A stretch of DNA of 64,000 nt from Flaccisagitta enflata (lineage: Eukaryota > Chaetognatha > Sagittoidea > Aphragmophora), in the NCBI GenBank assembly GCA_965153355.1, contig OZ231126.1, positions 90,148,001 through 90,212,000 of the forward strand, given 5' to 3'. The notes beneath the pieces are model-generated. The model was given only the letters and a program-made list of their open reading frames with translations, was not told the origin of the DNA and searched no databases. Positions 1 to 12,368 of this stretch are shown here, one piece after another. The position numbers and the translations under genes are program-made. The stretch's first letter is position 1. Every line of letters begins with the position of its first letter.

Positions 1-590
1 AAAAAAAAAAACCGCTTAAGTAGACTTTAAAACAAAAGACGACAATAATTTTTGGAGATTACCGTTTCTACACCGCTTTTAGATCGAACTGTCGCCAGAA
101 GAACCTACATTACTCTGAAACTATTCTTAGTAGTTTATTCTTTATTTTTTCCCCCGGATAGATAGTTTAATTAAGATTTGCTTTAAGTAAACAATGCCCC
201 ACTGATTCAAAAATTTGAACCTCCTACTTTAAACAAATATATATTGCATGTTTCAATTGAAAGATTTTTTCCCAATAAATTTTTGCTTGATTTTTTTCAT
301 ATAGTTGTCATTTCTTAACAAATTGAGCTGAAATAAATTTGAGAGAATTTAATGTACTTTTAGATGCAAGCAAAGAATGGTCTCACTGATTTCATTTTTG
401 AGCGATTTTCAGACAATCTTTAAAAGATTTCTCAAAATCTTAGGCTTTTGCAGTGTTTCTGGTCCAAAATCAGTCATTACTGCTTCAAAAATGTCAAATC
501 TCTTCGCGTATCCATCAAAACTTCTCATAACCAACTCAGTAGAAGCAGTCTTGTTGAAATGGAAAAGCGCTGTAGCTATTTTGATCTTAT
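1..590. other. AT-rich unique DNA, no gene seen
   Basis: This is AT-rich sequence. The two short open frames here (377-619 and 448-645) overlap in different frames, show no family resemblance and run into the foldback element that starts at 593. I see no splice-bounded exon. Confidence 0.5.
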
Positions 591-592
591 TA

Positions 593-1355
593 CAGGGGCT
601 TCAATCTCATTTGACATGAAAAGAACCTATATTATGCAAAAATGAATCAACTTCTTGGTTTGATTTTTTTTCTCATAAAAGCACTACATATGACGTTTTT
701 TGTGTCCAAATTTCATGGTACTGGGTCAAATAGTTTGAGAGATATCCCATTTTAAAGTGAAAGATGTCATGATGAGATGGGCGGATTTTTTTGACTTTGA
801 GGTTTTGACCTTTCATCTTTAGACTGCTCTCATTTCTGAACGCTTTGAGCTACAGATGTGAGATTGGTCTTGAATGGCAGATAATTTCATCTAGTTTTTG
901 TATATGAGAAAAGAGTCCTTTGAAATCTTATCATATTCATTATTTTTCTTTTTTTTTGGAAAAAAACAATCTTGGTTACAGTTTTTGTAAGAATTTTGCC
1001 AAATTTTTAAAGTGTTTGCCTATAATTTAAAGTTATATGATAAAACCTGACAACTTCTAACTTTGGGGAGTTACAATCTATCACTCAACTGAAATCAAGC
1101 ATCTGTGGCTCAAAGCACTTTAAATTCTATATGTTTTCTAAGTCAAAAGTAGCAAGAAAACAGCATTTTTTGTTGAATTCACTGCATAACTTCAAATTTT
1201 GATTTCTGCCAAACTACAAGACCCAGTCCCATGAAATTTTGATACAAAAAACGTCATACATAGTGCTTTCATAGGAAAAAAAAATCACATTGAATAATAA
1301 ATTAGTTTCTGCATAATATAGGTTCTTTTCGTGTCAAATGAGATTGAAGACCCTG
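593..1355. mobile_element. Foldback MITE, 763 bp, TA-flanked
   Basis: The left end (CAGGGGCTTCAATCTCATTT from 593) is the inverse of the right end, which finishes at 1355 in CCCTG. The arms match with few differences for well over 100 bp, including a shared ATATAGGTTCTTTT block read in opposite directions near 1320 and 625. TA dinucleotides flank both ends (591-592 and 1356-1357). There is no open frame inside. TA duplication with long inverted repeats fits a nonautonomous Tc1/mariner-type element; the superfamily is inferred. Confidence 0.75.
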
Positions 1356-1450
1356 TAGTTGCGTGTTACGCGACTCAATAAGCCACTTTTTGGTCAGTCG
1401 GTTAGTCTGTTGGTCAGTCCATCAATCGGTCTGTTGGTCTGTCACAAAAC
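1356..1450 (-). mobile_element. Family A fragment (tail half)
   Basis: TAGTTGCGTGTTACGCGACT is the tail hairpin of family A. It is followed by a GGTC/GTCTG tetranucleotide run. The head end is missing. It directly abuts the right TA of the MITE at 593-1355. Confidence 0.65.
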
Positions 1451-1709
1451 TGTTTTAGAGGCTTTTTAAAGCAATTTCATGTCTCTGAGTAGTAGAGAAG
1501 AACTTTGTGGAGTAAACAGCCATTTCAAATGTCTTTTTGAAAAAAAAACTTGTTTGTCTGTCTGTCTGCCTGACTTTTTTGAAAGTGCCGACGCACGCCA
1601 CGTAGGTCTAATGATCTTGTTTTCCACATGAAATAAGACAATTTCTGGGGTCACGTTCACAATGACAATCCTTGTCGTTTGTTTTTAAGTGTTTTTAAGC
1701 GGATAATGT

Positions 1710-1807
1710 TTTAGGGATAGGGGTGGGGTTAGGGTTAGGGATGGGGTGGGTTTTAGGGTTAGGGATAAAGTAGGGATTAGGGTGACGGTGAGGGTGAGGA
1801 TTAGGTG
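1710..1807. repeat. Interstitial TTAGGG-like block
   Basis: Degenerate GGGTTAGGGTTAGGG runs are mixed with GGGATTAGGG and GGGTGAGGG variants. It is too short and degenerate to be a telomere, so it is an interstitial telomere-like or G-rich tract. Confidence 0.6.
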
Positions 1808-2065
1808 TGGGTTTGGATTTATATGTTTTAGCTTGAGTAAGCTTGAGTTATAGATTTGTCCTTCTGGGATTGAATTACCTAACATGACCGTCATGAGCTT
1901 TTTACGATGAGAAGATCAGATAGGTGTGAGGGATCGAGGCACACGATTTAGCACACTCATCGGGTACTCTTTCTTGTCACCAGTAAATAACACAAATAGC
2001 GGAAAATCATGGTTGCCGTCAGAAAGTTCTGTGGTATAGTCTAAGATATAATTTTGAAATTATTA

Positions 2066-2150
2066 AGGATAGTTGTGATGGGTCCGGAGGTCAAAGGCTC
2101 TCATCCTTATGCTAGTTAAGATTTGAGTAGTTACGTTGTCCAACTTTTTT
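2066..2150 (+). repeat. Dispersed repeat H, copy 1 (internally deleted)
   Basis: It shares GATAGTTGTGATGGGTCCGG, AAAGGCTCTCATCCTT and TTGTCCAACTTT with copies at 9035, 14434 and 38718. This copy lacks the AAACACCAGTGATAGCTC segment present in copy 4. Confidence 0.65.
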
Positions 2151-2310
2151 AGGTTCTTTTTGCAACAGTCCGATCTAAGAGCGGTATACATCCCTAGTTC
2201 AAACAACCAGGCAGTAAACCTATGTGAACTGTCATTGCGTCTCTGTGAGAGCCTAAATCCTAAAAGTAAAAGGGTCTGTCCGATAATCCTCAAGTCCTTT
2301 GGTTTATTGG

Positions 2311-2366
2311 TACAGTTGAACCACGTTTCTAACGGAATTCCGCCTATAATGTATACAAATTTGCTA
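2311..2366 (+). mobile_element. Tigger-like MITE end, solo
   Basis: TACAGTTGAACCACGTTTCT followed by AACGGAATTCCGCCTATAA is the typical end of the Tigger/pogo-like elements seen also at 45931. No matching right end was found nearby. Confidence 0.5.
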
Positions 2367-3164
2367 TGACAAAAGTCCGCCGTTCACAGACAAGAAATCT
2401 TGAAATCCATTTGAGCGGTAACTATCTGTACTTTCATTTTTTTTTTCCTTAAAACGATCACAAACTGTTCCTTTTCTCACTTTTATCAAAATGGTTGATA
2501 TATGCCTGCTCACTACCATTATCAAGTGGATGAAACAAGGCCGGATGTAAGACCAATAAGTACAGTAGTTGCTTTTGGGATGCATGAGCAGTCATGCAGG
2601 TGTGTAGGGGCAGTGATGTGGTTGTGCAATGGCAGAACTGCTCAGAAATCATTATTTCAGCGTCTCATATCCAGGAGAAAAATTTTGATATACTTTTCTT
2701 AGTTCTCAATATCCTTATTTTTTGTATCATTTGATTTTGTGCATGCTCAAACATCAGAAATGCAGCATAACAAAATTATGGTATGAAATCATTGTTAAGT
2801 TCAGTGCGTGGTTGGTTAGTTGTTTGGTTGGTCAACGGTCAGTGTGTGACACTTAACGTTTTTGGCCTTCATGGGCAGTTTAGCATTACTGCTCCTTAGC
2901 CAATCTAGAATAGTTGCAACCATACTGACATATTGATTGTAGTAAATCAAGCCTTAACCAAATTAAAGAAGTGTATAACAGCAACATTTTTATTAGCTAT
3001 ACTTTTTCTGAGTACGGGCAAAGTTTTAAGGGCATGAGACTAAAATTTTGCCAAAATTTATGGGCATTTTAAGGTCCCGCTAAAAAAATTGCAGCTTAAA
3101 ATCTGCTGATATTAAAGGTTGTCCCACCCCACAGCCACAAATTTTACCGGTCCTTATGAGAAAA

Positions 3165-3322
3165 GACAAGGCCGGATACACGGCAATCCAGTCGCGGACG
3201 GTTGGGCAGAAGCAGTAATGCAAAAACTGCTCAGAATTCAAAAATTTGACAGACGGACCAACGGACCTACCGACCGACCTACCAACCGGTAAGGTGTAGA
3301 GGCGCATGTCCGCGACTAAAAA
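3165..3322 (+). mobile_element. Family A element, short form
   Basis: The head ACAAGGCCGGATACACGGC is followed by AGTCGCGGACGGTTGGGCAG, a GACGGACC-type run, and the tail GTAGAGGCGCATGTCCGCG then ACTAAAA. It is about 158 bp and has no open frame. The head AGTCGCG and tail CGCGACT are inverted repeats of each other. Confidence 0.85.
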
Positions 3323-3793
3323 TCTAGCCTTGCAAGCGAAGGAAACGGATGGCTTTTGTTTTATTTATCTTTATGGCCGTTTGTTCTGCCTCTCACGAAA
3401 AAAAAAAAACAGGAAACCAAGTCAGCAAAAGATCATCATCAAATGATTGAAAATGATTGGCAGCAAATGCAACATGCAATCTTGCAACACTGAGTTATGA
3501 CTATGTTACCCTGTTAGTTGTCAGTGAGGCAAGTACCATAGTGAATTGACGCATCCACATCCCGCCTTCATACTCAATCACTGTTCTGATGCAATATAGT
3601 CAAGAAGCATGTGAACAATGTGATGGACCCTCTGACAGCTCTGACCGCTGGACAATTAGTCGGATCACTGTATAGCCCTCTTGTATTACAACATCTCTTT
3701 TTTTCTATGATTTACTCTTTTGGTTCATAACAAACATGCATTAACATCATAAATTCTACTTGATACTTTTCAACAAAATTAATGACAAAAGTA

Positions 3794-3969
3794 CAGCTAA
3801 ATCCTGCTCAAACGGATTTCAAGGGGCTAGCAAATCTTTTCTGTTATTGGGGGGATTCTTTTACAGCCAATATAGGAAAAAAAAGAAACAAGTCGTAGGG
3901 ACAATGAATTTGCATGCATTTTAGGCAGTATTCCATTTTTGGCGGGTTTGTTAGAGCGGTTTTCAACTA
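3794..3969. mobile_element. Tigger-like MITE, 176 bp, TA-flanked
   Basis: The left end CAGCTAAATCCTGCTCAAAC pairs with the right end GTTAGAGCGGTTTTCAACTA. TA flanks both sides (3792-3793 and 3970-3971). It is short, has no coding capacity and matches the end type at 45931. Confidence 0.6.
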
Positions 3970-4484
3970 TATGAAAGATTGTCTATCCGGAAACGCTAAA
4001 AAAAAACTTTAAAAAGTAAGAAAATGTAATACACATTACCATGAACAGAGAGTTAATAATTTCCATGTTACATATTGCATCATACTTTTAGTTGTGAGCA
4101 TGCAAGTCCATACAATATATGGTAATAGCAGTTTTGGTAGATTGCTCAGTCAATCCATCTGTTTCCAGAGATTTTTGTTCCATTTCCCATACAAACTTGT
4201 AATTGTATGCTGGTAACAGGGCAGCGTTTATCGGGAAAAAAGTCAAGTCAGTCTTTGACTTTTTGACACATTTCAGAGAAACAGGGTTTTCATTTTTTTA
4301 TGAAGAAGTTGAGGCTCTCATATGGCTGATTGGGGCCTCCGATGAAATTGATAAAGTAAGTAAATTTGATAATTCTCTTTTATTTGGGGCCAAGCAGAAT
4401 GCTCTACAACAAATATTCTTTGCGCTATGATTTTTTTAAGGATATATTTATAAAAATTCAAATTGAATTTTTTCCAATTTTTTA

Positions 4485-4935
4485 TGATTTTTAATAAGAT
4501 CAATAAAGAAGTGTATTTATGTTTTTTTGAATATGCAAAGACAAGAAAACATGTTTATGAGCATAGCTACTCATCTGTAAGGGTGTTTTTGAGCATTTTA
4601 GCTCATTTAGCTCAAAGCTCTGTTTTTTTAAATATTGAATGCGAAAAATGAATAAATGTATTGATACTTGTTTAAGTAAGTAGATATAAGAAAGCATGTC
4701 AGTGAGCAGAGCTGCTCATCTTTGAAGGTGTTTTTAAGCACATTTAGCTCATTTAGCTCAGTCTTTTTTTCTGATTTTGAATAGGATGAATAAATAGATG
4801 TTTTAATTGAGCAGGCAAATACAAGAAAGCATGTCAGTGAGCATAGTTGGGATCTGGTTGAATTATTTTGAGTATTTCAGCTCATCTAGCTCATTTGGCT
4901 CAGTTCTATTTTTCTCTGATTTTCAGTGCAATCAA
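4485..4935. repeat. Diverged tandem repeat, about 140 bp unit, three copies
   Basis: AAGAAAACATG...GAGCATAGCT...TTTAGCTCATTTAGCTCA recurs with starts near 4541, 4689 and 4824. The copies differ by many substitutions, so the repeat is old. There is no gene here. Confidence 0.65.
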
Positions 4936-5495
4936 AACATACAATTGCTCCTGATTTGATCTAAAAAGTAGAAAAAAATTGCAGTGACTGAAGATAAAAG
5001 CTTAGTGAAAAGTGTCCTGTGTTTTAGACTTTTTTCCACACGGCAACAGCCGCCATTACTGGTATTACTGGTACAGACGTTCACTTTCACATACACTTTC
5101 AAATGATGCATACGCAAAAGCTTTATACTTTTACGCAATATAAATGAGCATGCTTGCTCAAGTCAATTCTTGATGTATTTTTAGTCAACAGTCTCATTAA
5201 AATCATTACTGATGTCATTTCAACCAAGTTACAAGCAAATCGCAAGCCAATTGAATTAAACTGTCCATAAGAAAAAAAAATGTTCTTGCGGGGAAGTTGG
5301 TTTTTTGCTTTTTTAGGCACTCTGGCAAACATGAATTGACACAGGGAAATTCACTTCTGTAATCTACAAGTCATCGACTCTTTAGGGCCGCTTCCATGTT
5401 CCCACCCCACTACATTTAAACAGCAATAGAGCAGGACGAAGGGTATGGCTGACCACATGTGATCCTTATGTGACTTGTTCTAATTAGTGAGAATA

Positions 5496-5835
5496 CCGTA
5501 TTTCTTGTAATTAGCGCCCCAAGCGCTTTTGAAATTGAAATGAAACCTCATCGTTTTGAACCTGCAATTAGCGACCCCTATTCACTAAAGTCTAAATAAT
5601 ATCTTATGAAATTTACACCTTTTGACAATTTTTTTAGAATTGAAATTCGTAAATCACTAAAAAAGAGAATATTTTGTTGTATTGCATCTAATTCTTATAT
5701 GGTTTTTGCCAAACAATTGAATTTCCAGTGAATTTTCCTTGATTTTTTTTTTAAAAATCACTCGTCATCAGTTCATTCTTTCTTGAAAAAGGGGGGCGCT
5801 AATTAGAGGGGGGGCGATAAATGCAAGAAATACGG
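5496..5835. mobile_element. Foldback MITE, 340 bp, TA-flanked
   Basis: The left end is CCGTATTTCTTGTAATTAGC followed by GCCCC. The right end is GGGGGCGATAAATGCAAGAA followed by ATACGG, the inverse of the left. TA occurs at 5494-5495 and 5836-5837. Internal GGGGGGCGCTAATTAGAG near 5790 repeats the subterminal motif. No open frame is present. Confidence 0.75.
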
Positions 5836-6500
5836 TAGATACCATGTCTTCAAAAGCAACTGTAACCCACAAAAGTTGAATTGTGTGAAAACTATTCATA
5901 TTACAAAATTCAGATTTTTTCTGTTTGAAAGCATATCAACTTCGGTTTTTTCATGTAAAATTTCAGCACTTTTTGTCTAATGGTTTTGCTTCTGTATTAT
6001 TATGAAAAATACCCAAATTTGCGCTAAATATTGCAATTTCAGTATTGAATAAAAGGTTAAGTTTAATCAACCTGGTGCAAAATGCAAAACAAAAATGATT
6101 TTGTATTGATCCCCTACTAAATTTTCTTCATTTCTTATATGATTTTCTTTCATATTGTGCGTAATCATAAGATAATGTCATCAGAAGAGACGAGTTTTCA
6201 ACATGAAATGTTGTTGGAATATAAAAAATCAGGGAAAAACTCGATAAAAACCTAACAAATATATCATAGTTTGGATTTTTCTAAAGCATGATATTGTCTC
6301 TTTCAAAAAATTTGAGACCAATCTTAGAATTTCTTAAGTATAATACCTCCATTCATATCTGAAATAAAGCTGTATGGCTAAGAATGGTGTTCTACTTTAA
6401 AGTGCAGAAGCTGGTGCAGGAGCTAAACCACTTGATAAAAAGTGCCAAAATTTTCCATGAAGAAACCGCAGTTGATATGCTTTAAAAAATCCAAATTTTC

Positions 6501-7092
6501 TAACCATGCCAAAATAAAAAACCGCACTGCGATATTATAACCCTTGGCTCTTTATCAAGAGTCAAAACCACACAAAATCCATAAGCATTTTAAAGAGCTT
6601 TAAAAAATCTGGTTTCAGAAAGTTTTAGCTCGAAAAACTTTAAGACTTATGACAATCTTAAACTAAGATGTCAATATCCCAATTGCCAGGAAATTGATAG
6701 TCAAATTTTTTCATTGTTTCCTTTGTACCTCTACTGATATTCACCTGAATGAATAAAAATTTATGACAGAACAGAAATTTGGAAAATTTTCTTCAAAATC
6801 CCGCCAAGCAGAAATTGGTGGCTTGATTCAATTAGAAATTATGATTAAATGAAAACAAGAGGTACAGTTTATGGAGAGGAACAAAAATATAATTTCCTGC
6901 ATTTGAGATGTTGACAATTTAACTTTAAACCTTTGTAACTTTAAAAGTTTTTGAGCTAGAATTTTCTGACAACACTCAAATGATAGATTTTTTGAAGCTC
7001 TTTAAAATGGTCATGGATTTTTTATAGTTTTGCCTCCAACTAATGAGCCCAGCACGTCAAAACATAGTGCGGTTTTTATTTGGGCATGGTTA
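6501..7092. mobile_element. Foldback element, about 590 bp
   Basis: TAACCATGCCAAAATAAAAA followed by CCGCACT at 6501 is mirrored by AGTGCGGTTTTTATTTGGGC followed by ATGGTTA ending at 7092. The arms continue through TTTTAAAGAGCTTTAAAAAA near 6590 and its inverse near 6990. The central 250 bp is AT-rich and noncoding. Confidence 0.7.
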
Positions 7093-7099
7093 ATAGAAA

Positions 7100-8550
7100 T
7101 AGTTATTACACAATACAACTTTTGCTGGTTACAGTTGCTTTTGAAGACAGGGTGATATGAGAGGAGTTGTCTTTTATTCACTGAATGTTGAGGCGATGGC
7201 TTTTGTTTTTGCTTGCTGTTCAATTTTTTTCCCCACAGAGCGCGCACATTATATTATTGGCTCCATGCAAAGTTCCCAAAACAATAGAGCATCTCAATGG
7301 TTGCATATCAAGGTTTTTTTCTCTGACTCTTTTTGCCTTATGGAGTTCTGGTGCAACAGCACTCTTACCTAGCTTTGGAACGTGCATAGGGGGAACACCC
7401 TCCCCAATTGCGGGGGCAGACATTGTGAACATGATCCCTGCACCTGATAGCTACCCAAACAAGCTTTTTGTCCCTGTATATCAAGATTGCCATAATACAT
7501 CAAAACAGCTGAAATATGTCTGGAAATGTACAAATCATGTCAAATTAACAAATTTCTGACTGTATTTCAGGAAAAATGTTTCCTTTAGATGAACTTTTAC
7601 CATGAAAAAACTGTATTATTATAAAAGATATGAGGAACATTTTTTCGGCAAAATGATTTTGCTAGATATTCTTTATTCTTTTTATAAGAACATCAATTTT
7701 TGGCCGAAGCCTTCAAAAGCGACAGAGATGGTCACTAATGAAATAACTACAATGTTTTTTATTTTGGAGCAATTTCAAGCCTTTATGTTCTTATAAACTA
7801 GTTTTTTTATGAGAAAAAAAAGTGTACTTGATATCAGACCATGGCCAGAAACAGTCAAGAAATGCGAAGTAAAATGGATCGACCAACAGACAGACAAAAT
7901 GATGGACAAATAAATGGACAAACGGATGGACAGTCCCACAGAGCGAGGACGCATCTACACTCTTTTCGATTTTCCTTGACTTATAACCTTATTTAAAAGA
8001 ACATTGAGGCTCAGAAATGGAAAAGAATAAAAACAATCATAAAAACATCGTCAACCTTACAACAGAGGATTATAAGAAAATTCTTCTTTTGTTGCTCTAG
8101 GCTAATAATGTAGGAACGGCGGTAAACAAAAAAAATTGTGTTTGCTTTATTGTAACCATTGACATCAATCAGCTTCACATTCAAATTTGATGTATTTGTG
8201 ATTTATATTCTAGTTTTAATGTCCTTCCAATTAGCCATCAAAGTTAGGTAACCAGATAAGAGAACATTCTTGTTTAAGTTGGCGATAGGAAAAATAAGAA
8301 CATCCCAAGAACAATTTGAGGCTCAAATTTCCCTAGAAATAAGAAAATTCAGCTTCATAAAGAAAATTACATGTTCTTTTAAGAAAAAAAGAGTGTATGC
8401 TTAGACCTACTCCACTGCACTCTTTTTCATGAAAGATTTTCTTATTAGTGACATGGGCCTAATATTTCGGATTATTTTAGGAACAGAATTAGAGCATACC
8501 CAGACTGAGATTTAGCTTTGAAATTATTAAGATATAATGTTTTTTTAGTA
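7100..8550. other. Unique AT-rich stretch, no supported gene
   Basis: The longest frame (7185-7559, 124 codons) has no recognisable domain and begins just beyond the foldback element at 6501-7092. The segment near 7880-7950 has GGAC/GGAT words and may be a decayed A core. Nothing else is evident. Confidence 0.4.
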
Positions 8551-8719
8551 TGGCTTTGAGCAAGCCCGCTGGGTAACGCGATACATTGTCTTCAGCATTA
8601 TCAAAAAGGCGCTTATGGGCAGACAAATAGACGGACTGGCCGAGGGACGGGCTGTCGAACAAGTTGTTTTATAAACATGCGATTGTGCAATTAAAAAGGC
8701 CAAGTGGGTCAACACGTGC

Positions 8720-9200
8720 GCGAAGTGGATGATCAAACAGATGGCCGGAAAGATGGATGGACGGATGGACAAATGGTTGGATGGATGGACGGATGGATGA
8801 ACAGAGGAATAAACGGATGGACATAACCCCTAATAAACGTGCTTTGGCGTGGATGGTTGGACGGATGAATTGATGGATGAACGGATGGATGGATGAACGG
8901 TCGGACATAACTTGTAGCTTTTGTAAGATATTTTGTGTATACTAAATGGTATAGGCCTGTCCAACCCTATACTAATGAGTTATGCAGTCAAGCTGATTGT
9001 TTCGTCAGGTAAGCTTTTTGTTTGTCAGTAGTAAAGGATAGTTGTGAGCAATCCGGAGTAAACACCATTGAAAGTTTGCAAGGCTTTCATCCTTTGTTAA
9101 TTGGAGAATTCTGGCCTCCTTTTATAAGGGCAATGTTGTTTCAACTTTCATAACCTGTAATGGACGTGCTTTTGCGCGGATGGATAGACGGATAAACGGA
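8720..9200. repeat. GGAT/GGAC tetranucleotide region with two related blocks
   Basis: GGATGGACGGATGGATGAAC-type words fill 8730-8910 and resume at 9178-9205. Both blocks are preceded by a related segment, AAACGTGCTTTGGCGTGGAT near 8836 and GGACGTGCTTTTGCGCGGAT near 9163. This suggests an old duplication of about 330 bp. Confidence 0.6.
9035..9152 (+). repeat. Dispersed repeat H, copy 2
   Basis: It has GGATAGTTGTGAGCAATCCG followed by GAGTAAACACCATTGAAAG, then CTTTCATCCTTT and CAACTTTCATAA. It is collinear with the copy at 38718 apart from a short insertion. Confidence 0.6.
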
Positions 9201-9799
9201 CGCGTAAAAAAAACGGAACCAACTGTAAAATTCGCGAAGATATTCAAGAAAACGATAAGAAGGCCAAAAGGGGAATACGAGAATATAAAAGAAAAAGAAA
9301 AAAACCCAGGCCATGTTCCACACCGCCTCGAGGCACACATAATAAATCATTCGTGTCTCGATTCCGCCGTTTCATCTTAAATCCATTTCCTTTTTTTTTG
9401 TCAAAAACCACCTCACTTATACATAGATGAACCTTTCTCTCTCTCTCTCTCCCCCCCTCAAAAATACTTTGTGTTGCATGAAAAATTGGTCAGCTTCTCT
9501 CTTTCCTTTCTTTTTTTTTTTTTGCTGGGTATCATTTTTCCGTTTTTGCCAAATAGATTTACCAAAGGAAAGGTCGTAGGAAATTCAATTTGGAGGGCGG
9601 GAGCGAGAATTCGTATGCTCGGCTTTCCGGGCTGCAGGTGGTCGGGGTCACCGGGTCAGCTGACCTTCTCTGACCCCGTGCACAAATATCGGGCCAAGCA
9701 TCCATCAAGAAAGAAGTGAGGGAAATTGAGAACGAGAAAAGAGAAGAGAAGAGAACAAGACAGGAAAGAGTGAGAGAAAATGGAGGAAAGAGGAAGGGA

Positions 9800-9950
9800 A
9801 CGGGAAAAGAAGGAAGGAAGGAAGGAAGGAAGGAAGGAGGAAAGGAAGGAAAGAAGGAAGGAAGGAAGGAAGGAAGGATGAAAGGAAGGAAGAAAGGAAG
9901 GAAGGAAGTGGGGAAGGAAGAAAGGAAGAAAGGAAGTAAAAAAGATAGGA
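9800..9950. repeat. GGAA-rich purine tract
   Basis: Imperfect (GGAA)n and (GAAA)n run on the plus strand. The open frames across it on both strands (Lys/Glu/Arg or Phe/Leu/Ser-rich) are repeat translations. Confidence 0.85.
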
Positions 9951-9974
9951 GAAAAATGAGAATGAGGAAAGAGA

Positions 9975-10042
9975 GGAAAGAAGAAGAAGAAGAAGAAGAA
10001 AAAGAAGAAGAAGAAGAAGAAGAAGAAGAAGAAGAAGAAAAA
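9975..10042. repeat. (GAA)n microsatellite
   Basis: A GAA trinucleotide tract that directly abuts the left end of the B cassette at 10043. Confidence 0.85.
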
Positions 10043-10662
10043 GAACAGGTCGCCCAAGGGCAATATGTGGTCAGCGATACCCGTTGCCCTGCTTTGAGTG
10101 ATTGTGAATTGGAGTGAGGGGAAGCAGGGCAGTGGCCCCAAAGGGGAGGAAGTCCTGTAGAACACAGGGGGACTTTCGTTTGTCCTACCTGAAGAAGTGG
10201 ATGAGATGCTATAGAGGGTTGACTGAAGGCATTCAAGAGCCTAAACTGAGGTCTAGGAAGGCTGATATAAGGCCTGAGAATGCCGATTGGAAGCTTGAGA
10301 GGGCTGACTTGAGGCTTGAGAGAGCTGGATTAAGGCTTGAAAGGCCAGAGAACTGATTTGAAGCCTGAGAGCAATGAATTGAGGTTTAGATGGCTGATCT
10401 GAAGCCTGAGAGACCTAATATGTGGCATGAGAGGCCAGGTTTAAGGCCTGTGAATTCGGATTTGTGGCCTGAGAGGCCAGATTTGAGGCCTGAGAGGCCA
10501 TATTTGAGGCCTGAGAGGCCAGATTTGAGGCCTGAGAGGTTGGATTTGAGGCCTGAGGGGTCTGATGAGAGGGGGGGAACTAACAAACGAACAGACGGAA
10601 GGACAAACAAAAGTCCCCCTGTGTTCTACAGGACTTCGTCTCCTTCGGGGCCGCTGCCCAAA

Positions 10663-10665
<3 letters not shown>
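10043..10665 (+). mobile_element. B cassette with 59-bp inverted repeats and 21-bp array
   Basis: The order is GAACAGGTCGCCCAAGGG; GGTCAGCGATACCCGTTGCC; a stem GCCCTGC/GCAGGGC around a loop of about 38 nt; a 59-bp inverted repeat at 10127-10185; a tandem array at 10230-10560 of 21-bp units (AGGCCTGAGAGGCCAGATTT plus G); and the matching inverted repeat at 10601-10659 ending in GGGGCCGCTGCCC. The array runs in one direction only. It is flanked on both sides by GAA/AAG microsatellite. No protein is plausible. Confidence 0.85.
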
Positions 10666-10866
<201 letters not shown>

Positions 10867-11015
10867 AGATACACAAAACACCATATACACAAAAGCCAGA
10901 GAAAAAGACAAAACAGTAACATGGAGATAAGCTGAAGGACAGAGAGACAGAAAAAGGATAGAAGATGAGAAATGGAAATCGTGTATGAGTCGCGAAAAAT
11001 GGTCGTGGGAAGTGA

Positions 11016-11019
<4 letters not shown>

Positions 11020-11097
<78 letters not shown>

Positions 11098-11101
11098 GAG
11101 A
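11020..11101. repeat. (GA)n microsatellite
   Basis: About 40 GA units with a single GG interruption near 11087. Confidence 0.9.
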
Positions 11102-12283
11102 TGTCAAAAAACGAGAAGTCAAGTAGCAATTTTTCGCCTCTCTTAGCAATGCCTACACTACGAGTAGCAATCATGACGGTCTCTATGATGGTCAGTGATA
11201 CATGGCCTACTTCTTCATACAACGTCTTGCTTTACCAGAATGCGACGATTTGTTGCTAAATATCTTTCAAAATTCACATAAAAGTTGATCAACATTCATC
11301 TAAAATAAGCACAAGAGCCTTTGACATGCGCAACAAAAAGCGAAAAATATAGCTATAAAAGATATTTACTTGTCAACCAAAATTGCATAAGATACTATGT
11401 ATCTACACGGTACATGCTTCATCTCATATACATACAAATCGAATGTGAGGATATGATACCCAGCCTTTTTCAACTACATCTGAAATAATTGATGATTATG
11501 AACATTTTCCTTTGTTCATTTTTAGTCCCAGCATTTTAAAATTAGAAATACTTGCCTCGTTGAGCTCATGATAAAAATTCCAGATCAGCATTTTGTTCTT
11601 TATCATTAGGACGGTGGTCTTTACTTTTCTCTTTTTCATTTAGGAATAAACAAAATATGAAAAAAAAATCTGATGAACCTATCAGCTAGTGAATAAGGGA
11701 GCTATCTATGCAACGAGTGTGGGAGCTTTTCCCCTATGTATTGATTCTTTTAACAAAATTATTCAAACTATTCATCATCGCTTCAGATCCTGAAATGGTG
11801 GAACTTCTGGTATCGTTTTAGCAACAAGAGATAACTGATACTTAATAATTGAAAACGACATAAAGGGTGACATTGCCCTGGAATTGATGTGCAAATGTGA
11901 CAGATTACAACAATCGACATTTGTACCTTTTCCTAAATAGCCGACATGACCTCATCATAAACCTACCGACCGACCTACCAACCCGAGGAAACACCCTCTT
12001 TTAAACTCGAGAGCTGGCGACTAGAAAAAAATACCTGAATCCGGGTAACATGGCAAATTATTGTTGTCATTGGGATATGTTACTGAACTTTTTCTCCATT
12101 ACATCCTCTGCCAGCGATTATTTTTTTCTACCTATTTCTAGCGAATATTTTTCTTTCATCTTTGCTTCTCGGCGCTTTTTTTTTCTCTTATTCTATTTGA
12201 TTTTTTTTCCTCGTGAATGAAGGATACAAAAAAAAGTATTCTTTTCATTTTTGCGCATGACCTTGAAGTCTCGCCGCACGTTG

Positions 12284-12287
<4 letters not shown>
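11102..12287. other. Unique AT-rich stretch, no gene seen
   Basis: No open frame of note. A short ACCGACCGACCTACCAACC segment near 11965 followed by GGCGACTAG near 12018 may be a heavily decayed family A core and tail. Confidence 0.4.

Positions 12288-12365
<78 letters not shown>
12288..12365. repeat. (CT)n microsatellite
   Basis: Uninterrupted CT dinucleotides. Confidence 0.95.

Positions 12366-12368
<3 letters not shown>

Noticed and set aside
1710-1807. Telomere
   Set aside because: The TTAGGG-like block is short, degenerate and internal, so it was called interstitial only.
7185-7559. 124-codon plus-strand frame with a hydrophobic start
   Set aside because: It lies close to a foldback element, has no recognisable family or splice context, and another frame is also open. 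A chance frame is likely.
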